Assembly: GCA_025458035.1 (NCBI GenBank)
Contig: JALOTH010000001.1
Location: 1-52,388 of the forward strand
Reading direction: 5' to 3'
DNA from: Rhodospirillales bacterium
Lineage (GTDB): Bacteria; Pseudomonadota; Alphaproteobacteria; Rhodospirillales; Defluviicoccaceae
Length of the DNA: 52,388 nucleotides
This document shows positions 1 through 9,004 of this stretch, one piece after another (position 1 is the stretch's first letter; every line of letters starts with the position of its first letter). The notes under the pieces were generated by a model. It saw only the letters and a list, made by a program, of their open reading frames with translations. It had not been told where the DNA came from and made no database searches. The position numbers and the translations under genes are program-made.

Positions 1-101
1 ACGTCGCCGCGGGGGCGCGGATCATCGTCACGTCGGCGCCGTACAGCGCCAAGCCGCTCGATGTGGCGGTGCGCATCGCGCCGGTCGACGCTACGATTTG
101 A
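1..101 (+). CDS. C-terminal end of a ModD-like pyrophosphorylase (partial)
   Basis: Frame 3 reads through without a stop to a TGA at 99-101 and gives a tail containing IVTSAPYSAKPLDVAVRI. An 'VTSAPYxAKPxDIxVRI' ending is what I recall for ModD proteins, the NadC-like phosphoribosyltransferase relatives linked to molybdate uptake genes. That assignment rests on about 32 residues, so another member of the quinolinate phosphoribosyltransferase superfamily is possible. The gene starts outside the window. Its last 11 bases overlap the end of the convergent gpmI gene, whose stop codon is at 91-93. Confidence 0.5.
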   Translation, partial: VAAGARIIVTSAPYSAKPLDVAVRIAPVDATI

Positions 102-1740
102 TCTCCAGCGTCGAGGCGTCCCACATCTCCGGCGGTGCGTAGCCGAGCAGGTTGACGATGGTGGAGGCGACGTTCGACAGGCCGAAATCGTTGCCGCGAA
201 TCAGGTCCAGCTTGCCCTTGCTCTGGTTGTCGTAAAGGATAAACGGCACCGGATTGAGGGTGTGGCTGGTTTTCGCCTTGTAGGAACCGTCCGGATGCTT
301 GCCGGGCTGACCGGTTTTCTTGTCCAACTCAAACATCTCGTCAGCATTGCCGTGGTCCGCGGTGATCAAGGCGACGCCGCCCAGCGCATCGACGACCGGC
401 AGCAGCCGGGCAAGGCACAGGTCGACGGTGGCCATGGCGATCAGCGCCGCATCATAGTTGCCGGTGTGGCCCACCATGTCGCCGTTGGCGAAGTTGACGC
501 GGAGAAAGCGATACTCGCGGCTTTTCAACCGCTTGAGCATTTCATCGGTGATCTCGGCCGCCTTCATCCACGGGCGTTGCTCGAAGGGAATGATATCGGA
601 TGGAATCTCGATGTAATCCTCAAGGGTGTCCGAAAACTTGCCACTGCGGTTGCCGTTCCAGAAATAGGTGACGTGGCCGTATTTCTGCGTTTCGGAGATC
701 GCCAACTGGCGGATGCCCTCGGCGACGAGGTATTCGCCCATCGTATTCTTGATCGCTGGCGGCAGCACCAGGTAGCGCTTGGGGATGTGCAGGTCGCCAT
801 CGTATTCGAGCATGCCGGCGTAGGTGACCTTGGGATGGCGGACGCGGTCGAACGTATCGAGGTTCGCCTCCTCGAAGGCGCGGCTGATCTCGATGGCGCG
901 GTCGCCGCGGAAATTGAAGAAGACGACGCTGTCGCCGTCGACGATCGGCCCCACCGGCGCGCCCCCATCGGCGATGACGAAGGGCGGCAGGTCCTGGTCG
1001 ATGACGCCGGGATGCTGTTGCCGCAGGGCGGTGATCGCCGCCTCGGCGGACGGGAACTGCGGACCTTCGCCGAGGACGTGAATGTGCCAGCCCTTCTCGA
1101 CCATGCCCCAGTTCGCTTCGTAGCGGTCCATGGTGATGTTCATCCGCCCGCCACCGGAGGCGATGCGAACATCGAAATCCGGCGCGCGCACTTCGGCGAG
1201 GAACGCCTCGAATGGCCGCACGTAGTCCAGCGCCGAGGTCTCCGGCACGTCGCGGCCATCGAGCAGGATGTGCACGCGCACGCGCCGCACGCCCTCGTCC
1301 TTGGCGCGCTTGATCAGCGCCTTCAGGTGGTCGATGTGGGAGTGCACGTTGCCGTCGGAGAACAGGCCGAGAAAATGCAGCGTGCCGCCACCGCCCTTGG
1401 CGTTGTCGATGATCTCCCGCCACGCCGTCTGCGCGAACAGCTCGCCGGAGGCGATCGCCTGGTTCACCAGCGCCGCGCCCTGCTCATACACCTGCCCCGC
1501 GCCGAGGGCGTTATGGCCAACCTCGGAGTTGCCCATGTCCTCGTCGCTCGGCATGCCGACCGCCTTGCCATGCGCCTTCAGGGCGATATTCGGATAGCTC
1601 TTCAGCAGCCGGTCGAGTGTCGGCGTGTTGGCGTTGAACACCGCGTTGCCGACGGTGTTGGGCGTCAGGCCGACGCCATCCATGACCACGACGAGGAGCG
1701 GGCCTTCGATCCCTTTGAAGTTCGCAAGGCGCTTTAACAT
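91..1740 (-). CDS. gpmI: 2,3-bisphosphoglycerate-independent phosphoglycerate mutase
   Basis: This enzyme interconverts 3- and 2-phosphoglycerate in glycolysis and gluconeogenesis in the cytoplasm, using two metal ions and a phosphoserine intermediate. The 549-aa length is normal to slightly long for the family. Visible family motifs are MDGVGL near residue 20 (metal-ligand Asp21), MGNSEVGHNALG with the phosphoacceptor Ser72, FSDGNVHSH and ILLDGRDVPETSA in the transferase domain, and TADHGNADEM near the C-terminus for metal binding. The ATG at 1738-1740 has an AGGGA about 11 bases upstream. The gene follows the DUF4157 operon on the same strand after a 145-base gap and is probably transcribed separately. 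Identification is secure. Confidence 0.97.
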   Translation of the reverse strand: MLKRLANFKGIEGPLLVVVMDGVGLTPNTVGNAVFNANTPTLDRLLKSYPNIALKAHGKAVGMPSDEDMGNSEVGHNALGAGQVYEQGAALVNQAIASGELFAQTAWREIIDNAKGGGGTLHFLGLFSDGNVHSHIDHLKALIKRAKDEGVRRVRVHILLDGRDVPETSALDYVRPFEAFLAEVRAPDFDVRIASGGGRMNITMDRYEANWGMVEKGWHIHVLGEGPQFPSAEAAITALRQQHPGVIDQDLPPFVIADGGAPVGPIVDGDSVVFFNFRGDRAIEISRAFEEANLDTFDRVRHPKVTYAGMLEYDGDLHIPKRYLVLPPAIKNTMGEYLVAEGIRQLAISETQKYGHVTYFWNGNRSGKFSDTLEDYIEIPSDIIPFEQRPWMKAAEITDEMLKRLKSREYRFLRVNFANGDMVGHTGNYDAALIAMATVDLCLARLLPVVDALGGVALITADHGNADEMFELDKKTGQPGKHPDGSYKAKTSHTLNPVPFILYDNQSKGKLDLIRGNDFGLSNVASTIVNLLGYAPPEMWDASTLEIKS

Positions 1741-1885
1741 GATGGCTTTTGTCCCTGATTAGGCTGAAGATGCGTGCGCTCGGCGGCGGTTGCCGGGGTC
1801 GGATCACGGCATCGCCGGACGAGCGATCGCGCCCCGAGTTGCGGCGGGATTGTCGCGGCCGGCCGCTGGCGCGTCAAGGCGGGAC

Positions 1886-2869
1886 TCAGGCCGGCGGCGG
1901 CACGCCACTCGCCAGCCGCTGCAGCCGTCCTTCGCGATCCTCCCAGTACACGGCGATGCCGGCGTCCTGAAGCAACGGGCCGGAACGCGAAGCCTGCGCT
2001 TCGTCCATGAACACGGCGCGCACCTCACGCACCGGACCGCCGCCCGGCACGGATCCGTCGGCGACGATCTTGCGCGCAAGGATGAGGTCAAGACAGCGCA
2101 ACTCCGTACCCGGCGGCGTGTGTCCGGCAAACTCGTAGACCTGGCTGTCGGCAAAATAGCCGGTGCCGATGAGCGTCGGCTCGCCGCGATCGAGGATATC
2201 GAATTCGCCGGGCTCGAACTCCGGCCGGAGGAAGCGGACGCGACCGGGACGAGCGGCGCGCGCCATGGCCATGTGTCCGTTGAGGACGTGCGCCAGGAAG
2301 TCGGGATTGGCGATCGCCGTCATCGCCCGTGAGCAAAGCCGCAATCCGTTGTGGCTTTCGACATGGTCCCACGCGGCGAGGAACGCGCCACGGTCGGCGT
2401 ATCCCCAATCGAGTTGTTCCTCGGTGCAGGCGATGATATGGCTCGCGTCGCCCACCAGCGGCAGGTAGGGCAGGCAGCGGCCCCCATGTTGGCGTGTGAC
2501 ATTGCAGGCGGTGAGGCCGCCGGCAGCGATCATGGCGCCGCACAGGCCGGCCAGTTGCGCGAGGATGCGGCGCTGTTCGCCAGCGCCCATCGCGTCGGTC
2601 AGCAGGCGAAGATCAAGCGTCGAAACCCCATCGCCGGTGACAATCACCGCCGAGCAGTTCGCATCGGCGAAGGCGATCTCGCAAGCGGCCAGGTCATCCG
2701 GCGGCGGCGACGCCGCATCGTGCATGCGATCATCGTCGCCGCGCCAGCCCACGGGTACGGCAATTGCGGCGCTCTGCCCCAACGCCGCGAACACCGTTCG
2801 CGCCGCCTCGGCCAGATTGCCGGCTGTTAGCGTCGCCAGCCACCGGAACATCGCCGGGCCGGCCGTCAT
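1886..2869 (-). CDS. Unknown 327-aa protein, last gene of the DUF4157 operon
   Basis: I do not recognise this family. The protein is soluble-looking, with no signal peptide or membrane segment. It has scattered cysteines (for example LAACEIAFADANCS and TACNVTRQHGGRCL), a DLRLLTDAMG segment and an acidic, aromatic C-terminal half with YFADSQVYEFAG. Its start codon overlaps the stop of the 1842-aa DUF4157 gene as ATGA (2866-2869), so the two are probably translationally coupled and co-produced. A gene tied this tightly behind a large modular toxin-like protein is often an immunity protein, chaperone or co-effector. That is a guess from position only; no motif supports it. Confidence 0.75.
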   Translation of the reverse strand: MTAGPAMFRWLATLTAGNLAEAARTVFAALGQSAAIAVPVGWRGDDDRMHDAASPPPDDLAACEIAFADANCSAVIVTGDGVSTLDLRLLTDAMGAGEQRRILAQLAGLCGAMIAAGGLTACNVTRQHGGRCLPYLPLVGDASHIIACTEEQLDWGYADRGAFLAAWDHVESHNGLRLCSRAMTAIANPDFLAHVLNGHMAMARAARPGRVRFLRPEFEPGEFDILDRGEPTLIGTGYFADSQVYEFAGHTPPGTELRCLDLILARKIVADGSVPGGGPVREVRAVFMDEAQASRSGPLLQDAGIAVYWEDREGRLQRLASGVPPPA

Positions 2870-5800
2870 CGCGGTCCTGCGGACGCGGCGGGGGCGGCAG
2901 CGCGCGGCAGCCAGCGCACCCGGCCGCTGCCGTCGACATAGGCGACGAAGATGCTGCCATGCCGCCGCGTCCTGTCGAGGTTGGTGACGGCGGCCTGCGC
3001 TTGGCCGATGTTATCGAACAGGTAGACGACGCCATCATAGCGAGTTTCACCGTCGCTCATCACGACGTGACCATCATGGTCGGTCAGGTGGGTGCTGTAG
3101 CGGCCCGCCTGCTCGGCATCGTAGGAGCCGCCGGCCTTGCTCTCCAGACCATAGCGGCCAGCGGGCGGGCCATCCGGAACGTCGGCGGGAACGTCGATGG
3201 CGCCGTCGATGCGTGTCTCCGGCGTATGCTGCAGCACGTGCCCGGCGGCGAGGGGCAAGTGGCGGAAGTCACCGAAGCCGCCCCGTTCCGCACTCAGCCG
3301 GCCGCGCGCCTCCCGGTAGCGTGCCCACAATTCGCCGCGGGACTGCTGGTCGGGCAGGGTGGCATAAAGCCGATCGTAAAGCGCCCGCTGCTCCGCCGGC
3401 GTGCGGGGCGCGGAGGGGAGCGCCTCGCCGCGCACCAGCCACGCCTGCATCGCGTCGGGACTGAAACCGAAAACCGCGGCCAGCGCCGCATCGCGAAGGG
3501 CGTAGCGAAAGGCATCGTAGCGCGCCTCGATATAGCGCCCGTCGGCCGGCAGCCGCTCGGCCAGGGCGGCCACGGCAAGCCGCGCCACCTCGGCCTCAGT
3601 CAACATGTTGCGGCCGAGGCTCTCCTCGGCGATCCGGCCGATTTCGCTCAAGGCCGCCGACCAACGGCGCAGAATGGCGCGTTGCTCATCCGTGGCGGCG
3701 ATGCCGCGGCGGGTCAGTTCCGCTTCGAGAAAAGCGTTACGCCCTTCCGCTGCCGGCTGCGTCTGCACCGCCGTCCGCTGCCGGTCGGCGAACGTTGGCC
3801 GCTCGGGCGGCGTTGAATACTCGAAGGTGCCGTCGGCCCGCCGCGTGATGCGTTGCGGGGGTTCGGATGAGAAGCCGTCATGGCGAAGCTGCCAGCCATC
3901 GCCATCGGGCCGATAGGAATGGCCGCGCAGCGGCGGCGGGTATTCATCGATCTGCGCAAGGATGGAGTTGAGGTGAGCGGCACCGGACACGGTGGCGCCC
4001 ACCGTCGCCTCCGGAACGATGTACAGCCGGCCCCGGTGCTCGACCAGCATGAGATGGGGTGCGGTGCCGGCCGAGGAATTGCGCGACATGACGATGCGGC
4101 CATCGACTTCGCGGAAGTGATAGCCGGGCGCCGGATTGCGCCGTCCGGACGCGATCTCGCTCGCTTGACGTACCTGAACCCCGCGGCCGGTGAGCACGAC
4201 GTCGGCGATGTTCAGCCGAATGACCGTTTCGCGGTTGTTCTGGGCGATGCGGGTCGCGCGCTGCTCGGGGCTTTCCGCGGCGATGAAGCCGCGCGGATCG
4301 GCAGGATCGAGCCCGGCTAGGATGCGTTCCGCCTCGGCGAGCTGGGCGCGCAGATTCTCGATGTCGACGGCGATCTCGGCGGCGCGCGCCTCGTCCACCG
4401 GCAGCGTCGACAGGCGGCGCAGGCGGTCACGAATGATGGTGTTGAGCTTGGCGAACTCCAGCTGCGCTTCCCAGGCGGCACTGCCTTGTTCCGGCGCGCG
4501 ACGGCCGCCGCCGATGACGGCACGCAGACGCTCCAGACCCTCGTGCACGCCGCCGAGCAGACCGGCGTAGGCGTGCAGGGTGCGCGCCGCCTCGACGTGC
4601 AGGGCGATGTCGCCGGCGGTCGCGTGCGGCGAGGCGACCATGCGGATCGATGCCGGATCGACACGGCCGTTGGCGCCGATCCGGTAATCGACATGCACCG
4701 TGTTGCCGCGCAGGGCGGGATCGATGTCGAGCGGCGTCGTCCGCGCCAGATCGGCGGGCAGGGCAGCGGCGATGTGCCTCGGCGCCTCGGTGCGACCGGC
4801 TGGCCGGGCGCGCGGCGCCGCTGCGGGCTCGACGGCGGACGGCGGCCGGACCGTCGCCCCCGGACGATCGGCACCGGCGGCAGCGCCGCCAACGCTCTCG
4901 TGCACACCCGCAAGATGCGCCCGCGAGGCGAGATGGGCGCCGGCCTGGATGCCGATGGTCAGCATGGCGTTACCGAGGATCTCGGTCATCCGTGCTGCCC
5001 TGAGACCCGGCGGCAGCCCATCGAGGGAGCGCAGCTGCTCCATCAGTCCGGCACCCATGAGCAGCATGCCGAGCCCGTTGGCACCGATGCCGGCGACCCA
5101 CAGCGAGCCCTCGACGACCGCCCAACGCAGACCGGCACGGGTGCCTGCCCTCGCCGCTGCCCGCATGCCGGCGCCGATCTCGCCGACCTGCAGCGCCGCC
5201 GCCGCGATATCGACGATCTGCATCGCCGTCTCCACATCGAAGCGCAAGGTGCCCATCTGGCTGCGATGGATGAGGCGATAGGCCGACGGAATGGCGCCGA
5301 TGATGCCGACCGGCATCAGCACCACGAGCGAGGCGCCGCCGGTGAACGGCGCGGCGACGACGGCACCGATCGAGATCAGCGTGGTGAGGCTTTCGATGCC
5401 GTGGATAGCGATGCCGGCTTCGTCGGTCTCGATGCGGATGCCGCGCATCAGGCCGTGGCGGATCCGGCCCGGTCCCGACAGTGGCGCTTCGAACCAAACG
5501 GAGAGATAGCCACGGCCGTAGCCGCTCGGGCTTTCGAGGATTGTTTTCAGGGCGCGCAGGATACTGTCTTCAGCCGGGTAGTCGGGCGCAAGCGTGCCAT
5601 CGCCGGTCGCCTCGCGGTGACCGCTGCGCGGCGTCGTCAAGTCGGAGACGTACCAGCGCGGCCCGGTGGAACTGACTTCCGCCGCCTCGATGCTGAGGTG
5701 GATAACCGTGCCGTCATCCTTCGCCAGCGTTGCCGGCAGGCGCATCACCGTGCCGCGCAGCCGCGAGGCGCGATCTTCGCGCATGCCGATCATCAGATCC

Positions 5801-8394
5801 AGCTCGCGGATCCGTTCACGCAGTTGCGTCAGGCTCACCGCCCGGTCTTCCGCCGTCGCCCGGCCGGCCTCGATGCGCTCGAGCTGCTCGTTCAGTCGGC
5901 GGCGCTGATCGCGCAGGATGTCCAGCGTCGATCCGAACAGGCCGAGGTGCAATTCTCTCAGCTCGCGGCGCAGGTCCTCCTCGTTCTCATGGCTCACCGG
6001 TTCGGCGAGGATGCTGCGCAGTTCCCAGTAGCGGGCTTCCGCCTCGTTCAGCCCGGCCACTTCCAGCCGCAGCCGGTCCTCGCCCATCGACCGCGGCGGC
6101 CGCGCATAAACCGGCATCCAGGCGACGGAGGGGGCGCGGCGGAAGTGCGCGACCTCGGCTTCGTCGGCGAGACGCGGCCCGACGCGCAGCCGGATCAGGT
6201 ACAGCCCCTCCTCGCGGAAGCGCACGTCAAACTCGCTGGACGGCCGGGTCAACTCGCGGATGCCGTGGGAGATCATCGTACCCGCGAGATCCATAATGAG
6301 GTTGGCGCCGACCAGGGTTTCGGCGTTGACACCGGGCGGGCCGAGCAGGGAGGTCAGGCGCGAGATGCTGCGAATGCGCTGCATATCCGCCCGTGCGTAG
6401 CGAAGGTCGCGGGCCAGATCCTGCTGCACGGCATCCCAGCCCGCTGGCGGTTCGGGCGGTATCGACATGGTGCCGAGGGTGGTCAGGTCGTCGTTGGGAA
6501 CGCGGATCGCCTCCCAGGCGTATTGCCAGCCGCCGAACGCCTGTTGCAGGGCTTCGAACACGGTCTCGAAGCGGATGCTGGCATAGAACGTCGTGGTCGC
6601 CGAAGTGGCGGCGGCGAACAGCGGCGGCTCGATGCGCGGATAGCTGTGCATCGTCACCGGCAGCGGCGCCGCATTGTAGGGCGATGGCGACGACGAAACC
6701 GGCTGGTCGCCCTCTCGCTCTCCTTCCAGGCGTCCGCGGAATGCCGCATAGCCTTCCAGCAGCGAGCGGCGCGCCGCCGCGTCGGTCCGCACCAATCGCA
6801 TGAGATTGCGTGGCTGACTGGTCGCGTAGCGGGTGAAGGCAACGGCTTCGGTGGGGGAGATCCGGTCCATCGGCCGTCGCTCACCGTTCGGCAGCGGCGG
6901 CCAGAGCAGGCTCCACGCCGGCAGCGCCTGTAGGGCGATATCGTCGTAAATGGCACGAAGGGCGGCGTTGTAGGGGTCGAACTCGGCGAACAATTCGTCG
7001 AGGGCCAGCGCCGCATCCCACAGATGATCTTCGGTGGGATCGCCTCTCCAGACGAGATAGGCGCGGACATAGGCCTGCGTGCGATCCCACCACATGGTGG
7101 CCAACTGATTGAGGATTTCCTGCCGGCGGGCGAGGAAGTTGGGCGTGGGCGCGGCGCCGACGCTGATAATGGTGGCCTGCGCCTCGAGAATTTCCCTGGG
7201 CACCGGGTTCAAGGCCTCGCCGGCGGTGACCAGCGCCCGCTGTTCGGCGGTGATCTCGATCCTGTCGCCCAGCCGCGACGGGGCGGACAGGAACGCCAGG
7301 ACGCGGGTTGCCCAGTTGGGGTTCTGGTAGAAAAATTCGGTGCGAAGCTCCTCCCTGCCGCGCCAGTCCCAGGAAAAATCGCTGTGCGTGCTGTGGAACT
7401 CCCTGACCCAGGCAGGATTGTAGCCGGGTCCGGAAAGACGACCGAAAACGACCGCGGTCGGGCAAAGCTGCCGATCGGGCGGCACGTACAGCGACGTTTC
7501 AACGGGGTGGAATTCCAGTCGAGCGATGCTGGCCCGCATCCGCGCCGGCGGCGGGTTGCGCAGCCAGGCCTCGACCGCGGCCTCGTCAACGGGGGGCGGC
7601 GAGCGCCCGGTTTCGCGACGCACGACGGTGTGGCGAGAGCCGCGCTGCTGCAGCACGTGCGCCGCTTCGTGTGCCATCAGAGCGATGTCGCCGGCGGACT
7701 CGTTCGGGCCGAGCCAGATGTGGTCGCGATGCGTGAACGCGCGGGCGCTGATGGCCGCGCTGGTCTGCCGAGCTTGCGGGTCGGCATGTACCCGCACCCC
7801 GCTCAGGTCGGCGCCAAATCCCCGCTGCAACGCCGTCAGCGTCGGCGCGGGAAGAGGGCTGCCCGGCCCCGGAGCGGCAACGGCGGAAGCCGCCGCCGCC
7901 GGGATCGCGACGGCGCCGCGGCTCCGACCACCGGCCGGCCGCCTCATCGCCCTGGTGGTGGTGAATTGATCATCGGCCGCCACCAAGCGGCGGACGGCGG
8001 TGCCTTCGACCGGTTCCTCTTCCTCGTCTTCCCGGACTGTCGGCGGCGGCCGATGCGTGATCGCCGCCCGCTCGCCACGACTGATCGCCGCCGCCGCCGC
8101 CTCGGCCTCCTGTTCAAACGGATCGTCGGGGGCACCGACAATCAGTCGCGGACTGACGGCGAGAGGGTCTTCGTCCGGTTCGGGCAGCTCCGGATCGGTG
8201 AGCGGTTGGATCCATCCCGCCGCCGGTGGGGAAGTGGCCGCTTCGTCCCGCCCGGCGCCGTCGGCGAGCGCGATGCCGTAAGCCGGCGGCGGCAGCGACG
8301 CCACGCCGCGCCCCGCGTCGGCGGCCGAGATGCGGTCCTGCGGCTGCCGCTTCGCGGGCTCCGCCGCGCGCGCCGCCGGCGCTTCCTTGCCCAT
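2866..8394 (-). CDS. Giant DUF4157 (eCIS-core-domain) modular effector-like protein, 1842 aa
   Basis: The N-terminal region is low-complexity and carries the motif PPPAYGIALAD at residues 35-45. Next come the spacer element LIVGAPDDPFEQEA that usually precedes DUF4157, and a DUF4157 domain at about 189-250 with FGADLSGVRVHAD and HEAAH at 242-246 (zinc-protease-like HExxH). The middle is long, with predicted helical and glycine-rich hydrophobic segments (TTLISIGAVVAAPFTGG; VAGIGANGLGMLLMGAG) and coiled-coil parts. The C-terminal about 110 residues contain Asp1741, Glu1751-Ser-Lys1753 and Gln1762, a pattern seen in PD-(D/E)xK nuclease folds. DUF4157 proteins are associated with extracellular contractile injection systems. 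I infer an exported or injected modular effector. No signal peptide is seen. The start is the ATG at 8392-8394, with an AGGG-type ribosome site upstream. Confidence 0.85.
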   Translation of the reverse strand: MGKEAPAARAAEPAKRQPQDRISAADAGRGVASLPPPAYGIALADGAGRDEAATSPPAAGWIQPLTDPELPEPDEDPLAVSPRLIVGAPDDPFEQEAEAAAAAISRGERAAITHRPPPTVREDEEEEPVEGTAVRRLVAADDQFTTTRAMRRPAGGRSRGAVAIPAAAASAVAAPGPGSPLPAPTLTALQRGFGADLSGVRVHADPQARQTSAAISARAFTHRDHIWLGPNESAGDIALMAHEAAHVLQQRGSRHTVVRRETGRSPPPVDEAAVEAWLRNPPPARMRASIARLEFHPVETSLYVPPDRQLCPTAVVFGRLSGPGYNPAWVREFHSTHSDFSWDWRGREELRTEFFYQNPNWATRVLAFLSAPSRLGDRIEITAEQRALVTAGEALNPVPREILEAQATIISVGAAPTPNFLARRQEILNQLATMWWDRTQAYVRAYLVWRGDPTEDHLWDAALALDELFAEFDPYNAALRAIYDDIALQALPAWSLLWPPLPNGERRPMDRISPTEAVAFTRYATSQPRNLMRLVRTDAAARRSLLEGYAAFRGRLEGEREGDQPVSSSPSPYNAAPLPVTMHSYPRIEPPLFAAATSATTTFYASIRFETVFEALQQAFGGWQYAWEAIRVPNDDLTTLGTMSIPPEPPAGWDAVQQDLARDLRYARADMQRIRSISRLTSLLGPPGVNAETLVGANLIMDLAGTMISHGIRELTRPSSEFDVRFREEGLYLIRLRVGPRLADEAEVAHFRRAPSVAWMPVYARPPRSMGEDRLRLEVAGLNEAEARYWELRSILAEPVSHENEEDLRRELRELHLGLFGSTLDILRDQRRRLNEQLERIEAGRATAEDRAVSLTQLRERIRELDLMIGMREDRASRLRGTVMRLPATLAKDDGTVIHLSIEAAEVSSTGPRWYVSDLTTPRSGHREATGDGTLAPDYPAEDSILRALKTILESPSGYGRGYLSVWFEAPLSGPGRIRHGLMRGIRIETDEAGIAIHGIESLTTLISIGAVVAAPFTGGASLVVLMPVGIIGAIPSAYRLIHRSQMGTLRFDVETAMQIVDIAAAALQVGEIGAGMRAAARAGTRAGLRWAVVEGSLWVAGIGANGLGMLLMGAGLMEQLRSLDGLPPGLRAARMTEILGNAMLTIGIQAGAHLASRAHLAGVHESVGGAAAGADRPGATVRPPSAVEPAAAPRARPAGRTEAPRHIAAALPADLARTTPLDIDPALRGNTVHVDYRIGANGRVDPASIRMVASPHATAGDIALHVEAARTLHAYAGLLGGVHEGLERLRAVIGGGRRAPEQGSAAWEAQLEFAKLNTIIRDRLRRLSTLPVDEARAAEIAVDIENLRAQLAEAERILAGLDPADPRGFIAAESPEQRATRIAQNNRETVIRLNIADVVLTGRGVQVRQASEIASGRRNPAPGYHFREVDGRIVMSRNSSAGTAPHLMLVEHRGRLYIVPEATVGATVSGAAHLNSILAQIDEYPPPLRGHSYRPDGDGWQLRHDGFSSEPPQRITRRADGTFEYSTPPERPTFADRQRTAVQTQPAAEGRNAFLEAELTRRGIAATDEQRAILRRWSAALSEIGRIAEESLGRNMLTEAEVARLAVAALAERLPADGRYIEARYDAFRYALRDAALAAVFGFSPDAMQAWLVRGEALPSAPRTPAEQRALYDRLYATLPDQQSRGELWARYREARGRLSAERGGFGDFRHLPLAAGHVLQHTPETRIDGAIDVPADVPDGPPAGRYGLESKAGGSYDAEQAGRYSTHLTDHDGHVVMSDGETRYDGVVYLFDNIGQAQAAVTNLDRTRRHGSIFVAYVDGSGRVRWLPRAAAPAASAGPR

Positions 8395-8467
8395 GCTTGG
8401 CCACCCTGCTCGTGCTAACCGGCCGGCGCTATGACGGTATCCTGTGACCGCTCACCGATGAGGAGGT

Positions 8468-8989
8468 TCAACCAGAGTGTGTTTCCGCGGTATTCTCGTA
8501 AACATACCGCTCTACGACCAGCAGGTCGCGCGAAATCGCGTCCTTGAGGATGGCGCACAACTCATTGATGCGGAAAAGCAGCAAGCTGAGCGGAAAACGG
8601 GTGCTTTGGACCCGCAGCCGTCCCTCGCTGTCCGCTGTGATGAAGGGCGAAGCGGTCAGCCGCGCGCCACCCTCGCCGACGGGCCGGCCGTCATCCAGCG
8701 CCTCCGCCAACGCCGCCGCGACCGACAGGAACTGGTCATGCAAAAGGGCGATGGCGTCTTCGAGAAACAGCCGCGGCAGATCGTCGGGCAGACCATAGAC
8801 GGTATCGAGCGCGTCCTGTGCCGGCTTGGTATCGAGGCCGAGAAGATCGCCGATCAGCAGGCCATGGCTGAACACGCGGCCGGCATCCTCCAGCCTTTCC
8901 GGAATGCCGGGCGACGGTTCGGGGCGCTGCTGCCGGCCGTCGGCGGCGGGCGGCGCCCACAGCTCCAGGTAGCTCGGGTCATAGGACAT
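8468..8989 (-). CDS. Unknown 173-aa protein between two DUF4157 genes
   Basis: No family is recognised. The protein is acidic and leucine-rich, with several predicted amphipathic helices (FLEDAIALLHDQFLSVAAAL; LSLLLFRINELCAILKDAI), no signal peptide and no clear membrane span. It starts 15 bases after the stop of the 1334-aa gene and ends 73 bases before the 1842-aa gene, so it belongs to the same transcription unit. Its size, helical character and position would suit a cargo chaperone, loading adaptor or immunity protein, but nothing in the sequence separates these options. No strong ribosome-binding site precedes the ATG at 8987-8989. Confidence 0.75.
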   Translation of the reverse strand: MSYDPSYLELWAPPAADGRQQRPEPSPGIPERLEDAGRVFSHGLLIGDLLGLDTKPAQDALDTVYGLPDDLPRLFLEDAIALLHDQFLSVAAALAEALDDGRPVGEGGARLTASPFITADSEGRLRVQSTRFPLSLLLFRINELCAILKDAISRDLLVVERYVYENTAETHSG

Positions 8990-9004
8990 GGGCCAGCATC
9001 GCCA

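Noticed and set aside
61-1737. Plus-strand open frame covering gpmI
   Set aside because: It is antisense to a clear gpmI gene, with a composition rich in Arg, Gly, Ala and Val and no recognisable motif.
4486-6933. 815-codon plus-strand open frame inside the 1842-aa gene
   Set aside because: It lies opposite the DUF4157 gene, which has the HEAAH motif and coupled neighbours; the antisense frame has none.
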